This document shows, one piece after another, positions 35,617-43,591 of a stretch of DNA of 64,000 nucleotides. The notes under the pieces are model-generated. The model saw only the letters and a program-made list of their open reading frames with translations. It searched no databases and was not told where the DNA came from. The first letter of the stretch is position 1, and each line of letters starts with the position of its first letter. The translations under genes were made by a program, and so were the position numbers. This DNA is from an uncultured bacterium (GTDB lineage Bacteria; Bacillota; Clostridia; Lachnospirales; Lachnospiraceae), in assembly GCA_947647735.1 (NCBI GenBank), contig CANSLJ010000003.1, positions 124,001 to 188,000 of the forward strand, given 5' to 3'.

Positions 35617-37044
35617 ATGATATGTTATAATTGCGGCTGCACTTTGTCGGAGCATGATTTCTGTACAGGCTACGGCGCGGATGTTTCCATATATAAAAAG
35701 GTCTTAAGGATATCCAACAATTTTTATAACGAGGGGCTGGAGAAGGCGGGCGTCAGGGATCTGACGGGTGCTATTCAGAGCCTCCGTCAGAGTCTGAAGT
35801 TTAATAAGAACAATGTGGAGGCAAGAAACCTTTTAGGGCTTGTATATTTTGAAACCGGCGAAGTGGTTGCGGCTTTAAGCGAGTGGGTGATCAGCAAGAA
35901 CCTGAAGCCCAAGAAGAACATTGCGGACGACTATATCGATATGGTGCAGAGCAATCCCACAAGGCTTGACACCATCAATAAGACCATAAAAAAGTATAAT
36001 CAGGCGCTTCTGTACTGCCATCAGGATTCCAAGGATCTGGCGATCATACAGCTCAAGAAAGTATTGTCCCTGAATCCGAAGTACATCAGGGCGCATCAGC
36101 TCCTGGCTCTTTTGTATATCGATGCGGAGGACTGGCAGAGGGCGGAGAGGGAGCTTCTGCGCTGTGAGCAGATCGATGCGGGAAATACCACCACAAAGCG
36201 GTATTTAAAAGAAGTGAACCTGATGCTCCACCATGAGGAGACGGAGGACGGCAAGGCGCCGAAGAAGAAGAAAAAAGAGGCTTCGGAGGAAGTGTTCCGC
36301 TACCAGAGCGGGAATGAGACGATCATTCAGCCGCTGGATGTGAAGGAGCCAAAGGGCGTGAGTTTTTCCGCTATTGTCTATCTGCTGATCGGACTGGCGA
36401 TCGGCGTGGCGATGACGGTATTTCTGATCCTGCCGGCGAGGATCCAGGCAGTCCGGGACAGTGTCAGCGAACAGTTAAAAACGGTCAGTGAACAGCTTTC
36501 CGCGGAGTCGGCGACGACCAATGAACTGCAGCAGAGGCTGGATACGCTACAGAGAGAGAACAATGACCTTCGCACCGAGATGGAAGCCTATGTGGGGACG
36601 GACGGGACCATTGAGACGATGGATAATATGCTGACTGCTGTCTATAATTATCTGGAGAATCCCGAGGATGTGGAGCAGGTTGCTTCCTATCTGGAGAGCA
36701 TTCAGAACGATGTGGTGCTTACAGATACATCGGAATCGTTTCAGGCGGTTTACAAGAGCCTTCTGGAGGCGGTGGGCCCGAGCGTGGCGAAGACCTATTA
36801 TGATGATGGTATGGCATCTTACCGGCAGGAGGTTTATGCAGACGCCGTACAGAATCTGGAGAAAGCATATATCTACGATTCTGAAAACGTGGATGTGGTT
36901 TACAATCTTGCAAATGCCTACTATCGGAGCGGGGATTTTGAGAATGCGGCGGTTTATTATCAGCTTGTGATCGATAATTTCCCGGATACAGAAAGGGCAA
37001 GGCGCAGTGCGGATTATCTGGAGGAGATAGACAGCGCACAGTAG
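35617..37044 (+). CDS. Zinc-ribbon/TPR membrane protein
   Basis: A 475-residue protein. It opens with cysteines C3, C6, C8 and C16 plus H13, a likely small zinc site. TPR-like helical pairs span about 45-200, then a Lys-rich linker, one membrane helix at about 250-272, a coiled coil (280-325) and two or more C-terminal TPRs ending in NLANAYYRSGDFENAAVYYQ. So an intracellular TPR domain and an extracellular TPR domain are joined across the membrane. AGGAG precedes the start. Probably a scaffold; partners unknown. Confidence 0.8.
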   Translation: MICYNCGCTLSEHDFCTGYGADVSIYKKVLRISNNFYNEGLEKAGVRDLTGAIQSLRQSLKFNKNNVEARNLLGLVYFETGEVVAALSEWVISKNLKPKKNIADDYIDMVQSNPTRLDTINKTIKKYNQALLYCHQDSKDLAIIQLKKVLSLNPKYIRAHQLLALLYIDAEDWQRAERELLRCEQIDAGNTTTKRYLKEVNLMLHHEETEDGKAPKKKKKEASEEVFRYQSGNETIIQPLDVKEPKGVSFSAIVYLLIGLAIGVAMTVFLILPARIQAVRDSVSEQLKTVSEQLSAESATTNELQQRLDTLQRENNDLRTEMEAYVGTDGTIETMDNMLTAVYNYLENPEDVEQVASYLESIQNDVVLTDTSESFQAVYKSLLEAVGPSVAKTYYDDGMASYRQEVYADAVQNLEKAYIYDSENVDVVYNLANAYYRSGDFENAAVYYQLVIDNFPDTERARRSADYLEEIDSAQ

Positions 37045-37141
37045 GAAGTATCCGGAAAAGATGCACAGTGAACAGGGAGGATCATCTGAGAGCGGCAGGC
37101 AGTGTGCGGTGAAATAAAAAAGTAAATAAATTATAGTATAC

Positions 37142-37177
37142 AAAAGAGAATGCTTCATGAGGGGCGTTCTCTTTTTT
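37142..37177 (+). terminator. Terminator between TPR gene and spoIIA operon
   Basis: AAAAGAGAATGC pairs with GCGTTCTCTTTT over 12 bp (one wobble) around a 10-nt loop, then more Ts. It ends 24 nt before spoIIAA, so any spoIIA promoter upstream of it would have to read through. Confidence 0.65.
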
Positions 37178-37200
37178 GTAATATGAAAGGGGAATTTTAT

Positions 37201-37509
37201 ATGGAGGCAGATTTTAAGGTGATTGACAACTACCTGATGGTGAAGATGCCGGCTGAGATCGACCATCACCAGTCGGGTGCCATCAGCAGAAAAGCGGATG
37301 CATTCCTGATGCAGGATGCGATCCAGGGGATCGTGTTTGATTTTGAGGACACGAAGTTTATGGACAGCTCCGGCATCGGTATCATCATGGGCAGGTACAA
37401 AAAGATATCCTGTGTCGGCGGGCGTGTCTATGCCATTCATGCGGACAGGCAGATACGGAGGATCCTGTACATATCGGGATTGTCGAAGATCATGGAAATC
37501 ATGGAATAG
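37201..37509 (+). CDS. spoIIAA: Anti-sigma F factor antagonist
   Basis: A 102-residue STAS-domain protein. The phosphorylatable serine is S57 in KFMDSSGIGI. Dephosphorylated SpoIIAA binds SpoIIAB and frees sigma F in the forespore. AAGGGG lies 8 nt before the start. First gene of the conserved three-gene spoIIA operon. I could not find a convincing sigma-H promoter in the short spacer. Confidence 0.96.
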   Translation: MEADFKVIDNYLMVKMPAEIDHHQSGAISRKADAFLMQDAIQGIVFDFEDTKFMDSSGIGIIMGRYKKISCVGGRVYAIHADRQIRRILYISGLSKIMEIME

Positions 37510-37527
37510 GAGAAGGGGGAAATACAG

Positions 37528-38049
37528 ATGAAACAGGAAGAAAAAAAGATCAGGAAAGGGTATGACAATGAGCTTCGGATGGAGTTTGACGCCATTTCCT
37601 GCAATGAAGGGTTTGCTAGGATGGCGGTGTCGGCGTTTATCGCGCCGCTGAATCCGACGATGGAGGAGATGGCAGATGTGAAGACCGCCGTCTCGGAGGC
37701 GGTGACAAATGCGATCATCCATGGCTACGGCAATGTGCAGGGGTACATTCCGGGAAGGATGCAGTGCCCCCGGGAGATCAGCAGCGGGAAGGTGAAGATG
37801 TACTGCCGGATCGAGGGGGATGTGCTGTCTGTGGAGATAGAGGATGAGGGGCGGGGAATCGACAATGTGGATCAGGCGTTGGAACCTCTCTTTACGACAA
37901 AACCGGAGTATGAACGCTCCGGCATGGGATTTGCTTTTATGGAAGCGTTTATGGATGATCTGGAGGTGCTCTCGGCGCCCGGCAGAGGATGTAAGGTGGT
38001 GATGGAGAAGAAGCTGGGCAGCATACCGTGGCTGGAGGAACTGGAGTAG
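37528..38049 (+). CDS. spoIIAB: Anti-sigma F factor, serine kinase
   Basis: A 173-residue GHKL-type kinase that holds sigma F inactive and phosphorylates SpoIIAA. N-box EAVTNAIIHGY, G1 DEGRGI and GMGF are intact, and the PLFTTKPEYERSGMG lid matches B. subtilis SpoIIAB. It is longer than the usual roughly 145 residues because of a short N-terminal extension, a roughly 15-residue insertion (GYIPGRMQCPREISSG) after the N-box and a longer tail. Confidence 0.95.
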   Translation: MKQEEKKIRKGYDNELRMEFDAISCNEGFARMAVSAFIAPLNPTMEEMADVKTAVSEAVTNAIIHGYGNVQGYIPGRMQCPREISSGKVKMYCRIEGDVLSVEIEDEGRGIDNVDQALEPLFTTKPEYERSGMGFAFMEAFMDDLEVLSAPGRGCKVVMEKKLGSIPWLEELE

Positions 38050-38051
38050 CT

Positions 38052-38771
38052 ATGGAAGAGATGTCAGTGCTGATCGAAAAATCCCATGCAGGAGATAAGG
38101 AAGCAAGAGAGGTACTGATCGAGAAAAATCTGGGGCTGGTGCATCATATCGTGAAGCGGTTTTTAAACCGGGGCGTGGATGCGGAGGACCTGTTCCAGAT
38201 CGGCTGTATCGGGCTGATGAAAGCCATAGACAAGTTTGACCTCGCTTTTGATGTGAAGTTTTCCACCTATGCCGTGCCGATGATCTCCGGCGAGATCAAG
38301 CGGTTTCTGCGGGACGACGGGATGGTGAAGGTGAGCAGGAGCCTGAAGGAGAACGGCTGGAAGATCACCAGGGCGAGGGAGCAGTTTCAGCATGAGAAGG
38401 GGCGTGAGCCCACGCTGGAGGAGGTGGCGGATATGACAGGGCTGTCAACAGAGGAGGTGGTGATGGCGATGGATGCCGGGGCGGAGGTGGAGTCGATCTA
38501 TAAGTCCATCTATCAGAGCGACGGCAATGAGATCTATCTGGTGGACCAGATCGCCAGCAGGAGCAATGAGAAGGAAAAGCTGTTGAATCACATGCTGTTG
38601 GGACAGCTCCTCGCGGAGCTGGAGGGGGAGGAGAAGGAGCTGATCCGGCTGCGGTATTTTCAGGGGAAGACACAGACGCAGGTGGCGGGGTATCTGGGGA
38701 TCAGTCAGGTGCAGGTGAGCAGGCTGGAGAAGAAGATATTGCGCAGGCTCAGGGAGAAGGCGCTGCTTTAA
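38052..38771 (+). CDS. sigF: RNA polymerase sigma-F factor
   Basis: A 239-residue sigma-70-family factor, the first forespore-specific sigma. Region 2 (EDLFQIGCIGLMKAIDKFD...FSTYAVPMI) and region 4 (TQTQVAGYLGISQVQVSRLEKKIL) are clear, with region 3 between. The ATG at 38052 follows the spoIIAB stop by 2 nt with GGAG before it; an earlier in-frame ATG at 38028 is inside spoIIAB. Confidence 0.97.
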   Translation: MEEMSVLIEKSHAGDKEAREVLIEKNLGLVHHIVKRFLNRGVDAEDLFQIGCIGLMKAIDKFDLAFDVKFSTYAVPMISGEIKRFLRDDGMVKVSRSLKENGWKITRAREQFQHEKGREPTLEEVADMTGLSTEEVVMAMDAGAEVESIYKSIYQSDGNEIYLVDQIASRSNEKEKLLNHMLLGQLLAELEGEEKELIRLRYFQGKTQTQVAGYLGISQVQVSRLEKKILRRLREKALL

Positions 38772-38784
38772 TGGCAGTCAGGAC

Positions 38785-38863
38785 GAGCACCGGAAAAATA
38801 AATAACAACGGGGCTCCGGCGTGGTTACAGTCGCCCCTTTTGTTATTTATTTTTCCGGTGCTC
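38785..38863. terminator. Exceptionally long terminator-like inverted repeat after sigF
   Basis: A perfect 24-bp inverted repeat: arm one 38785-38808 starts GAGCACCGGAAAAATAAATA, arm two 38840-38863 ends TTTTTCCGGTGCTC. Inside it GGGGC and GCCCC extend the stem, leaving an 18-nt loop. The inner GC stem followed by TTTTGTTATTTATTTTT is a terminator on both strands. Confidence 0.7.
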
Positions 38864-38958
38864 TGAGTGTTGATAAGATTTATGTGAAGAAGGAATTGGC
38901 AGGAATATGTATAAATAAATTCCGTCTGTACATAATAAACGGGAAAAGGAGTTTTGGT

Positions 38959-39588
38959 ATGGCACAGGTGACGGTTTATGTGAAGGCGGAGCGGAATACG
39001 GAGATGCTGGCGGACGAGGTTTTTTTGAAGGATATCGCCAGTCTGTATTGCGAGGATAAGGCGGTTCTGGCTAAGGTGAAGGCGATCAAACTGCATACCT
39101 TTCAGGAGAATGAGAGGAAGCGGTTTTTTATCAGCATGACGGAGGTGGTCAGGCTGATCAAGGAGACGGTCTCCGGGGCGGAGGTGGAGAGCATCGGGGA
39201 GCCGGATATGATCGTGGAGCGGGTTTATGTGGAGAAAAAGAAGGGCGCGGTAGAGTTTTTCAAGATCCTTCTGGTGAGCCTTGTGTGTTTTTTCGGGGCG
39301 TCTTTTACGATCATGGCGTTTCATAACGACATCGGGATCGTGGATGTCTTCGGGAAGTATTATGAGCTTGTGATGGGGCAGGAGTCCAGCGGGTTTACCG
39401 TGCTGGAGGTCAGTTACAGTATCGGGCTGGCGGCAGGCATCATCATCTTCTTTAATCATATCGGGGGCAGGAGGCTCACGAAAGATCCGACGCCCATCGA
39501 GGTGGAGATGTCCATCTACGAGGAGGATGTGGAGAAGGCGCTGATCAAAACGGCGAGCAGGGAGGGAAAGGAAGTTGATACAAAATAG
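38959..39588 (+). CDS. spoVAA: Stage V sporulation protein AA
   Basis: A 209-residue protein with a soluble N-terminal domain starting AQVTVYVKAERN and two C-terminal membrane helices (about 95-115 and 150-170). SpoVA proteins move dipicolinic acid into the forming spore and release it in germination. The ATG at 38959 has AAAAGGAG at 7 nt; the frame opens earlier inside the long inverted repeat. Confidence 0.93.
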   Translation: MAQVTVYVKAERNTEMLADEVFLKDIASLYCEDKAVLAKVKAIKLHTFQENERKRFFISMTEVVRLIKETVSGAEVESIGEPDMIVERVYVEKKKGAVEFFKILLVSLVCFFGASFTIMAFHNDIGIVDVFGKYYELVMGQESSGFTVLEVSYSIGLAAGIIIFFNHIGGRRLTKDPTPIEVEMSIYEEDVEKALIKTASREGKEVDTK

Positions 39589-40090
39589 CGGGATCTGGAT
39601 TTTTCTGGCTGTCTATGGCGTTTCGGCAGGGCTTTTGGTTTCGGCGGGTGTTTTTACCGTGCTTCTGGCGGTGGGGCTGACGCCGAGGTTCGTGGGAGCG
39701 ACGCATACGGCGAAAAAGATATTTTTGTATGAAGGCTGTATTATGAGCGGGGCGATCATTGGCACGCTGTTCAGTGCGATACCGGCGATGGAGCATGCGG
39801 GGGGATGGCTGCGGGAGCGGTTCGCGTCAGGAGGAGCCGAGGGAAGCAGTTCTTTTTTGGCGGTGATGGATGCAGGCGGGGAAATATTTCTCGGGATCGC
39901 GGGCGTTTTTATGGGGATGTTTGTGGGGTGCCTTGCGCTGGCGATCGCGGAGATGCTGAACAGTATTCCTATTTTTGCAAGGAGGGCTTCCTACCGGCAC
40001 GGATTGGGGATCGCAGTGCTGGCAGTAGCGATCGGGAAACTGTTGGGGAGTCTGTACTATTTCTGGCAGGGGGGAATCTATCCGGGGTAG
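39575..40090 (+). CDS. spoVAB: Stage V sporulation protein AB
   Basis: A 171-residue membrane protein with about four hydrophobic segments. The order after spoVAA and the ARRASYRHGLG loop fit SpoVAB. It starts at TTG 39575 with GGAAGG upstream and overlaps spoVAA by 14 nt. It is longer than B. subtilis SpoVAB because of a Gly/Ser-rich loop (ERFASGGAEGSSSF). Confidence 0.88.
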   Translation: MIQNSGIWIFLAVYGVSAGLLVSAGVFTVLLAVGLTPRFVGATHTAKKIFLYEGCIMSGAIIGTLFSAIPAMEHAGGWLRERFASGGAEGSSSFLAVMDAGGEIFLGIAGVFMGMFVGCLALAIAEMLNSIPIFARRASYRHGLGIAVLAVAIGKLLGSLYYFWQGGIYPG

Positions 40091-40270
40091 GTGTTTCTTC
40101 GAGGAAGGTATTTTTCCCGGGTAAGTATGGAAGCAAAAAGTTATGCGGATGCAGGAAGCGGATGAAAATCTGCTGAAGGTAAACATGGGGCGATTCTGGC
40201 AGGGATGAAGAGTGACAAGTACTATAGATGCAGGAAATAACAATAAAAATAAAAGTGGAGAGAGATAAAA

Positions 40271-40747
40271 ATGGACGAGCAGAAAAAACAGGAAGAACAG
40301 AAAAAACAGGAGTATGCGGAGTATGTGAAGGAGGTCACGCCGAAAAACAATCTGTTTCTCCAGATGGCGAAGGCTTTTCTGGTGGGCGGCATCATCTGTA
40401 TGATCGGGCAGGCTATATTGAATACGGCACAGCAGAAGTACGGGCTGGACAAGGATACGGCGGGAAGCTGGTGCTCCATGCTGCTGGTGCTGACCAGTGC
40501 TGTCCTGACAGGCTTTAATTTATATCAGAGGCTGGTGAAGTTCGGCGGAGCCGGGGCGCTGGTGCCGATCACGGGATTTGCCAACTCGGTTGCGTCCACG
40601 GCGATAGAGTATCAGAAGGAGGGGCAGGTCTACGGGATCGGCTGTAAGATCTTTACGATCGCAGGACCGGTGATCTTGTATGGAATCTTTACGAGCTGGG
40701 TGCTGGGGGTGATCTATTGGATCGGGAAGATGGCAGGGGTTTTGTAG
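40271..40747 (+). CDS. spoVAC: Stage V sporulation protein AC
   Basis: A 158-residue membrane protein with a charged, K/E/Q-rich N-terminus, then helices starting LFLQMAKAFLVGGIICMIGQ. SpoVAC acts as a mechanosensitive-type channel component for dipicolinic acid. The 180-nt gap before it is larger than usual and holds no gene. A terminator follows immediately, so spoVAD and spoVAE, normally next, are transcribed separately. Confidence 0.95.
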   Translation: MDEQKKQEEQKKQEYAEYVKEVTPKNNLFLQMAKAFLVGGIICMIGQAILNTAQQKYGLDKDTAGSWCSMLLVLTSAVLTGFNLYQRLVKFGGAGALVPITGFANSVASTAIEYQKEGQVYGIGCKIFTIAGPVILYGIFTSWVLGVIYWIGKMAGVL

Positions 40748-40781
40748 GAAATTGCAAAAATTGAATACACATTATTGGTAT

Positions 40782-40823
40782 ACAGAGTAACGGGCATAGA
40801 GGGTGTGCGGTTACTCTGTTTTT
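40782..40823 (+). terminator. Terminator after spoVAC
   Basis: ACAGAGTAAC (40782-40791) pairs perfectly with GTTACTCTGT (40810-40819), followed by TTTTTG. Confidence 0.75.
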
Positions 40824-40923
40824 GTGTGAGGAAAGAAGATATGAAAAGAGCAGTACAGATATTTGAGATTAGAAATTATGTTCTGGAAAATTTGTATTTC
40901 AAGTAAAATTGGCATGATTAAAA

Positions 40924-41040
40924 GTGCGCACTGCAGGAAAAAATGGGATAAATTTAAATGCGTATTGTAGGAAAAAGTATAGAAATGAATGTGCGTATTA
41001 CAGGGAAAATGAATAAAACAAACTTGCGTATTCCAGAAAA
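40924..41040 (+). repeat. Four 17-nt direct repeats at about 33-nt spacing
   Basis: Copies start at 40924 (TGCGCACTGCAGGAAAA), 40959 (TGCGTATTGTAGGAAAA), 40992 (TGCGTATTACAGGGAAAA) and 41024 (TGCGTATTCCAGAAAAT), spaced 35, 33 and 32 nt. That is close to three DNA turns, so bound proteins would lie on one face. They end 36 nt before the DUF4143 ATPase start. Confidence 0.65.
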
Positions 41041-41075
41041 TGGTGCTATGCTGGTGTTATAAAGGGGGGAATAAA

Positions 41076-42434
41076 ATGATTTTTAAGAGAAAGATATATG
41101 AAAGGCTGGTAAATTGGAAAACAGATACAAAAGGCACGAAGGCATTGTTCATTGAAGGCGCCAGACGTATAGGGAAATCAACGATCGTAGAAGAGTTTGC
41201 CAAAAAAGAATATAAAAGTTATATTGTGATCGATTTTAATGATGCCAGTGAAGTGGTAAAGGATGCGTTTCTGAATTATTTACAGGATCTCGATACATTT
41301 TTTATGATTTTGTCAACAGAATACAGAACGGTTTTGTATCCGGGAGAATCTGTGCTGATATTTGATGAGATACAACAGTTTCCCAAAGCGAGACAGTCAA
41401 TTAAGAGACTGGTAAAAGACGGAAGGTTTGACTATATAGAGACAGGTTCACTGGTCTCTATAAGAGAAAATGTACAGGATATTACGATACCGTCGGAAGA
41501 GCGGAAAATACAGATGTATCCTATGGATTTTGAAGAATTCTGTCTGGCGATGGGAGAGGAGGAGATGGTCCATTATATCAGGAAATGTTTTGAGGAGGGA
41601 GTGCCTCTTGCAGAAAAGCTTCATCACAGCGCCATGCTTTTGTACAGGCAGTATCTTGTGGTGGGTGGAATGCCGCAAAGTGTTGCGGCGTATTTGAAAA
41701 ACGGTAGAAGTTTTCAGAAGGCAGACGAAGAAAAAAGAGATATTCTGGCTTTGTACAGGGACGATATCATGAAGATTGAAGCTAAATATCAGTCAAAGGT
41801 TTTGAGCATATTTGATCAGATCCCGGCATTTTTGTCACAGCATGAAAAGAGGGTGGTTCTGTCGGATATTGAACAGGGTGCGTCTTTTTCAAAATTTAAT
41901 GATACCTTTTTCTGGCTGGATAATTCCATGATAGCAAATGAATGTTTTAATTGCAGGGAGCCTAATGTGGGACTTTCCATGAATGAGGACAGGACATATC
42001 TGAAATGCTACATGGGTGATACAGGGCTTTTGGTCAGTCATGCGTTTACAGAAGCAGAGATAGAGACAGAGGATCTGTACCGTCAGTTAATACTTGGACG
42101 CCTTTCTGTAAATGAAGGGATGATATTTGAAAATGCTGTTATGCAGGCGTTGGTATGTAATGGATATAAACCTTTTTTCTATACACATTACAATACAGAG
42201 AAGCACAGGAACGACATAGAGATTGATTTCTTGATTTCTAATAAGAGCAAGATGCGATACAGGATATATCCGATTGAGGTAAAGTCTTCAGAGAAGTACA
42301 GTATCACTTCCCTCAAACGGTTTATTGATAAGTTTGAGGCGCGGATCGGGCAGGCGTATGTGATCGATACAAAGAATTTCCGAAAAAAGGAGGGAATCGT
42401 GTATATTCCGGCTTATATGGCGATGTGCTTGTAG
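41076..42434 (+). CDS. ATPase of the AAA_14/DUF4143 family
   Basis: A 452-residue protein. The P-loop is EGARRIGKST near residue 25 and Walker B is VLIFDEIQQFP at about residue 92. The DUF4143 C-terminal domain ends with a PD-(D/E)XK-like core (DIEIDFLIS...YPIEVKSS). The ATG at 41076 has a GGGGGG-type ribosome site; an in-frame ATG lies 36 nt earlier within the repeat region. The family role is unknown; it is often found as single mobile-looking genes. It begins the segment that splits spoVAC from spoVAD. Confidence 0.87.
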   Translation: MIFKRKIYERLVNWKTDTKGTKALFIEGARRIGKSTIVEEFAKKEYKSYIVIDFNDASEVVKDAFLNYLQDLDTFFMILSTEYRTVLYPGESVLIFDEIQQFPKARQSIKRLVKDGRFDYIETGSLVSIRENVQDITIPSEERKIQMYPMDFEEFCLAMGEEEMVHYIRKCFEEGVPLAEKLHHSAMLLYRQYLVVGGMPQSVAAYLKNGRSFQKADEEKRDILALYRDDIMKIEAKYQSKVLSIFDQIPAFLSQHEKRVVLSDIEQGASFSKFNDTFFWLDNSMIANECFNCREPNVGLSMNEDRTYLKCYMGDTGLLVSHAFTEAEIETEDLYRQLILGRLSVNEGMIFENAVMQALVCNGYKPFFYTHYNTEKHRNDIEIDFLISNKSKMRYRIYPIEVKSSEKYSITSLKRFIDKFEARIGQAYVIDTKNFRKKEGIVYIPAYMAMCL

Positions 42435-42496
42435 AATACTAACGATTATGCTAAACTGATAAAAGTTGCACATTTTGAAATACAGGAGAAAATACC

Positions 42497-43591
42497 ATGA
42501 AGATCATGCCAAACCGTATGGACTACGGGTTTTTAAAATATCAGCAGGAGTTTGAGGCGAAGGCGCTTGAGGTTCTGCGCTCCGGCTGGTACGTGCTGGG
42601 AAAGGAAGTCGAAACTTTTGAGGAGCGTTTCGCGGCCTACACGGGAGGAAAATATTGTGTGGGGCTGGCAAACGGCCTGGAGGCGCTGCAGATAGCCGTA
42701 CATCTTCTGGGGATCGGCGCCGGTGATGAGGTGATCGTGCAGGGCAATACCTATATTGCCAGTGTGATGGGCATCACGATGAACGGGGCGACGCCCGTGT
42801 TTGTGGAGCCGGATGCCTATTATCAGATCGACGCGGACAAGATAGAGGCGTGCATTACGGAAAGGACCAAAGCGGTCATGGTGGTGCATTTATACGGCCA
42901 TGTGGCGGATATGGACAGGATCACCGCCATCTGCAAAAAGCATCATCTGAAGCTGATCGAAGACTGCGCTCAGTCTCATGGAGCAACATATAAGGGGAAA
43001 ATGACAGGAACCTTTGGGGATATAGGCTGTTTTTCGTTCTATCCGTCCAAGAATCTGGGAGCCTTCGGCGATGCGGGGGCCATCGTCACAAATGACGAGG
43101 AGCTGGCGAAGGAAGCGAAGATATACCGGAATTACGGCAGTGAAAAACGGTATTACAATAAAGTGGTGGGGATGAACTCACGGCTGGATGAACTGCAGGC
43201 GGGGCTTTTGAACGTGCGCCTGCCTCATATGGATGAGATCACGAAGGAGCGGCAGGAGATAGCCCGTCGGTATCGGGAAAATATCAGACAGGAGCTGATC
43301 ACGCTTCCTGCGGAGCGGGAAGATACGGAAACCGTCTGGCATCAGTATGTGATCCGGTGTGAGCGGCGGCAGGAACTGATTGACTATTTAAGTCAAAAGG
43401 AGATCGGGACGATCATCCACTATCCGATCCCGCCGCATTTATCGGAAGCCTATGCCTATCTCGGACATAAAAAGGGAGATTTCCCGATCACGGAAAACTA
43501 TGCGGACACGGTGCTTTCTATACCGATGTATACCGGCATGACAAGGCAGGAGCAGGATTATGTGATCGAGGCACTGAATGAGTTCGCGTAA
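42497..43591 (+). CDS. DegT/DnrJ/EryC1-family sugar aminotransferase
   Basis: A 364-residue PLP-dependent transaminase. The PLP lysine is K185 in FYPSKNLGAFGDAGA; DCAQSHGA and the N-terminal SGWYVLGKEVE are family signatures. It resembles enzymes of the FdtB/QdtB group that aminate a 3-keto-6-deoxy sugar nucleotide. The ketoisomerase that would supply this substrate is encoded at 45959. The 3' end overlaps the GLUG/LysM gene by 14 nt. Confidence 0.9.
   Translation: MKIMPNRMDYGFLKYQQEFEAKALEVLRSGWYVLGKEVETFEERFAAYTGGKYCVGLANGLEALQIAVHLLGIGAGDEVIVQGNTYIASVMGITMNGATPVFVEPDAYYQIDADKIEACITERTKAVMVVHLYGHVADMDRITAICKKHHLKLIEDCAQSHGATYKGKMTGTFGDIGCFSFYPSKNLGAFGDAGAIVTNDEELAKEAKIYRNYGSEKRYYNKVVGMNSRLDELQAGLLNVRLPHMDEITKERQEIARRYRENIRQELITLPAEREDTETVWHQYVIRCERRQELIDYLSQKEIGTIIHYPIPPHLSEAYAYLGHKKGDFPITENYADTVLSIPMYTGMTRQEQDYVIEALNEFA

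Larger units (their letters stand above)
40748..41075. other. Spacer after spoVAC with terminator and four spaced repeats
   Basis: A 328-nt AT-rich spacer holding a terminator (40782) and a run of four 17-18-nt repeats (40924-41040), both listed separately. No ORF is supported. Confidence 0.6.

Noticed and set aside
36547-37722. 391-codon reverse-strand frame over the TPR and spoIIA genes
   Set aside because: It is antisense to three supported genes, with a composition (His, Ile, Arg rich) typical of a shadow.
40924-41040. CRISPR array
   Set aside because: The repeats are imperfect, 17-18 nt long, only four in number and with short similar AT-rich spacers; no cas genes are present.
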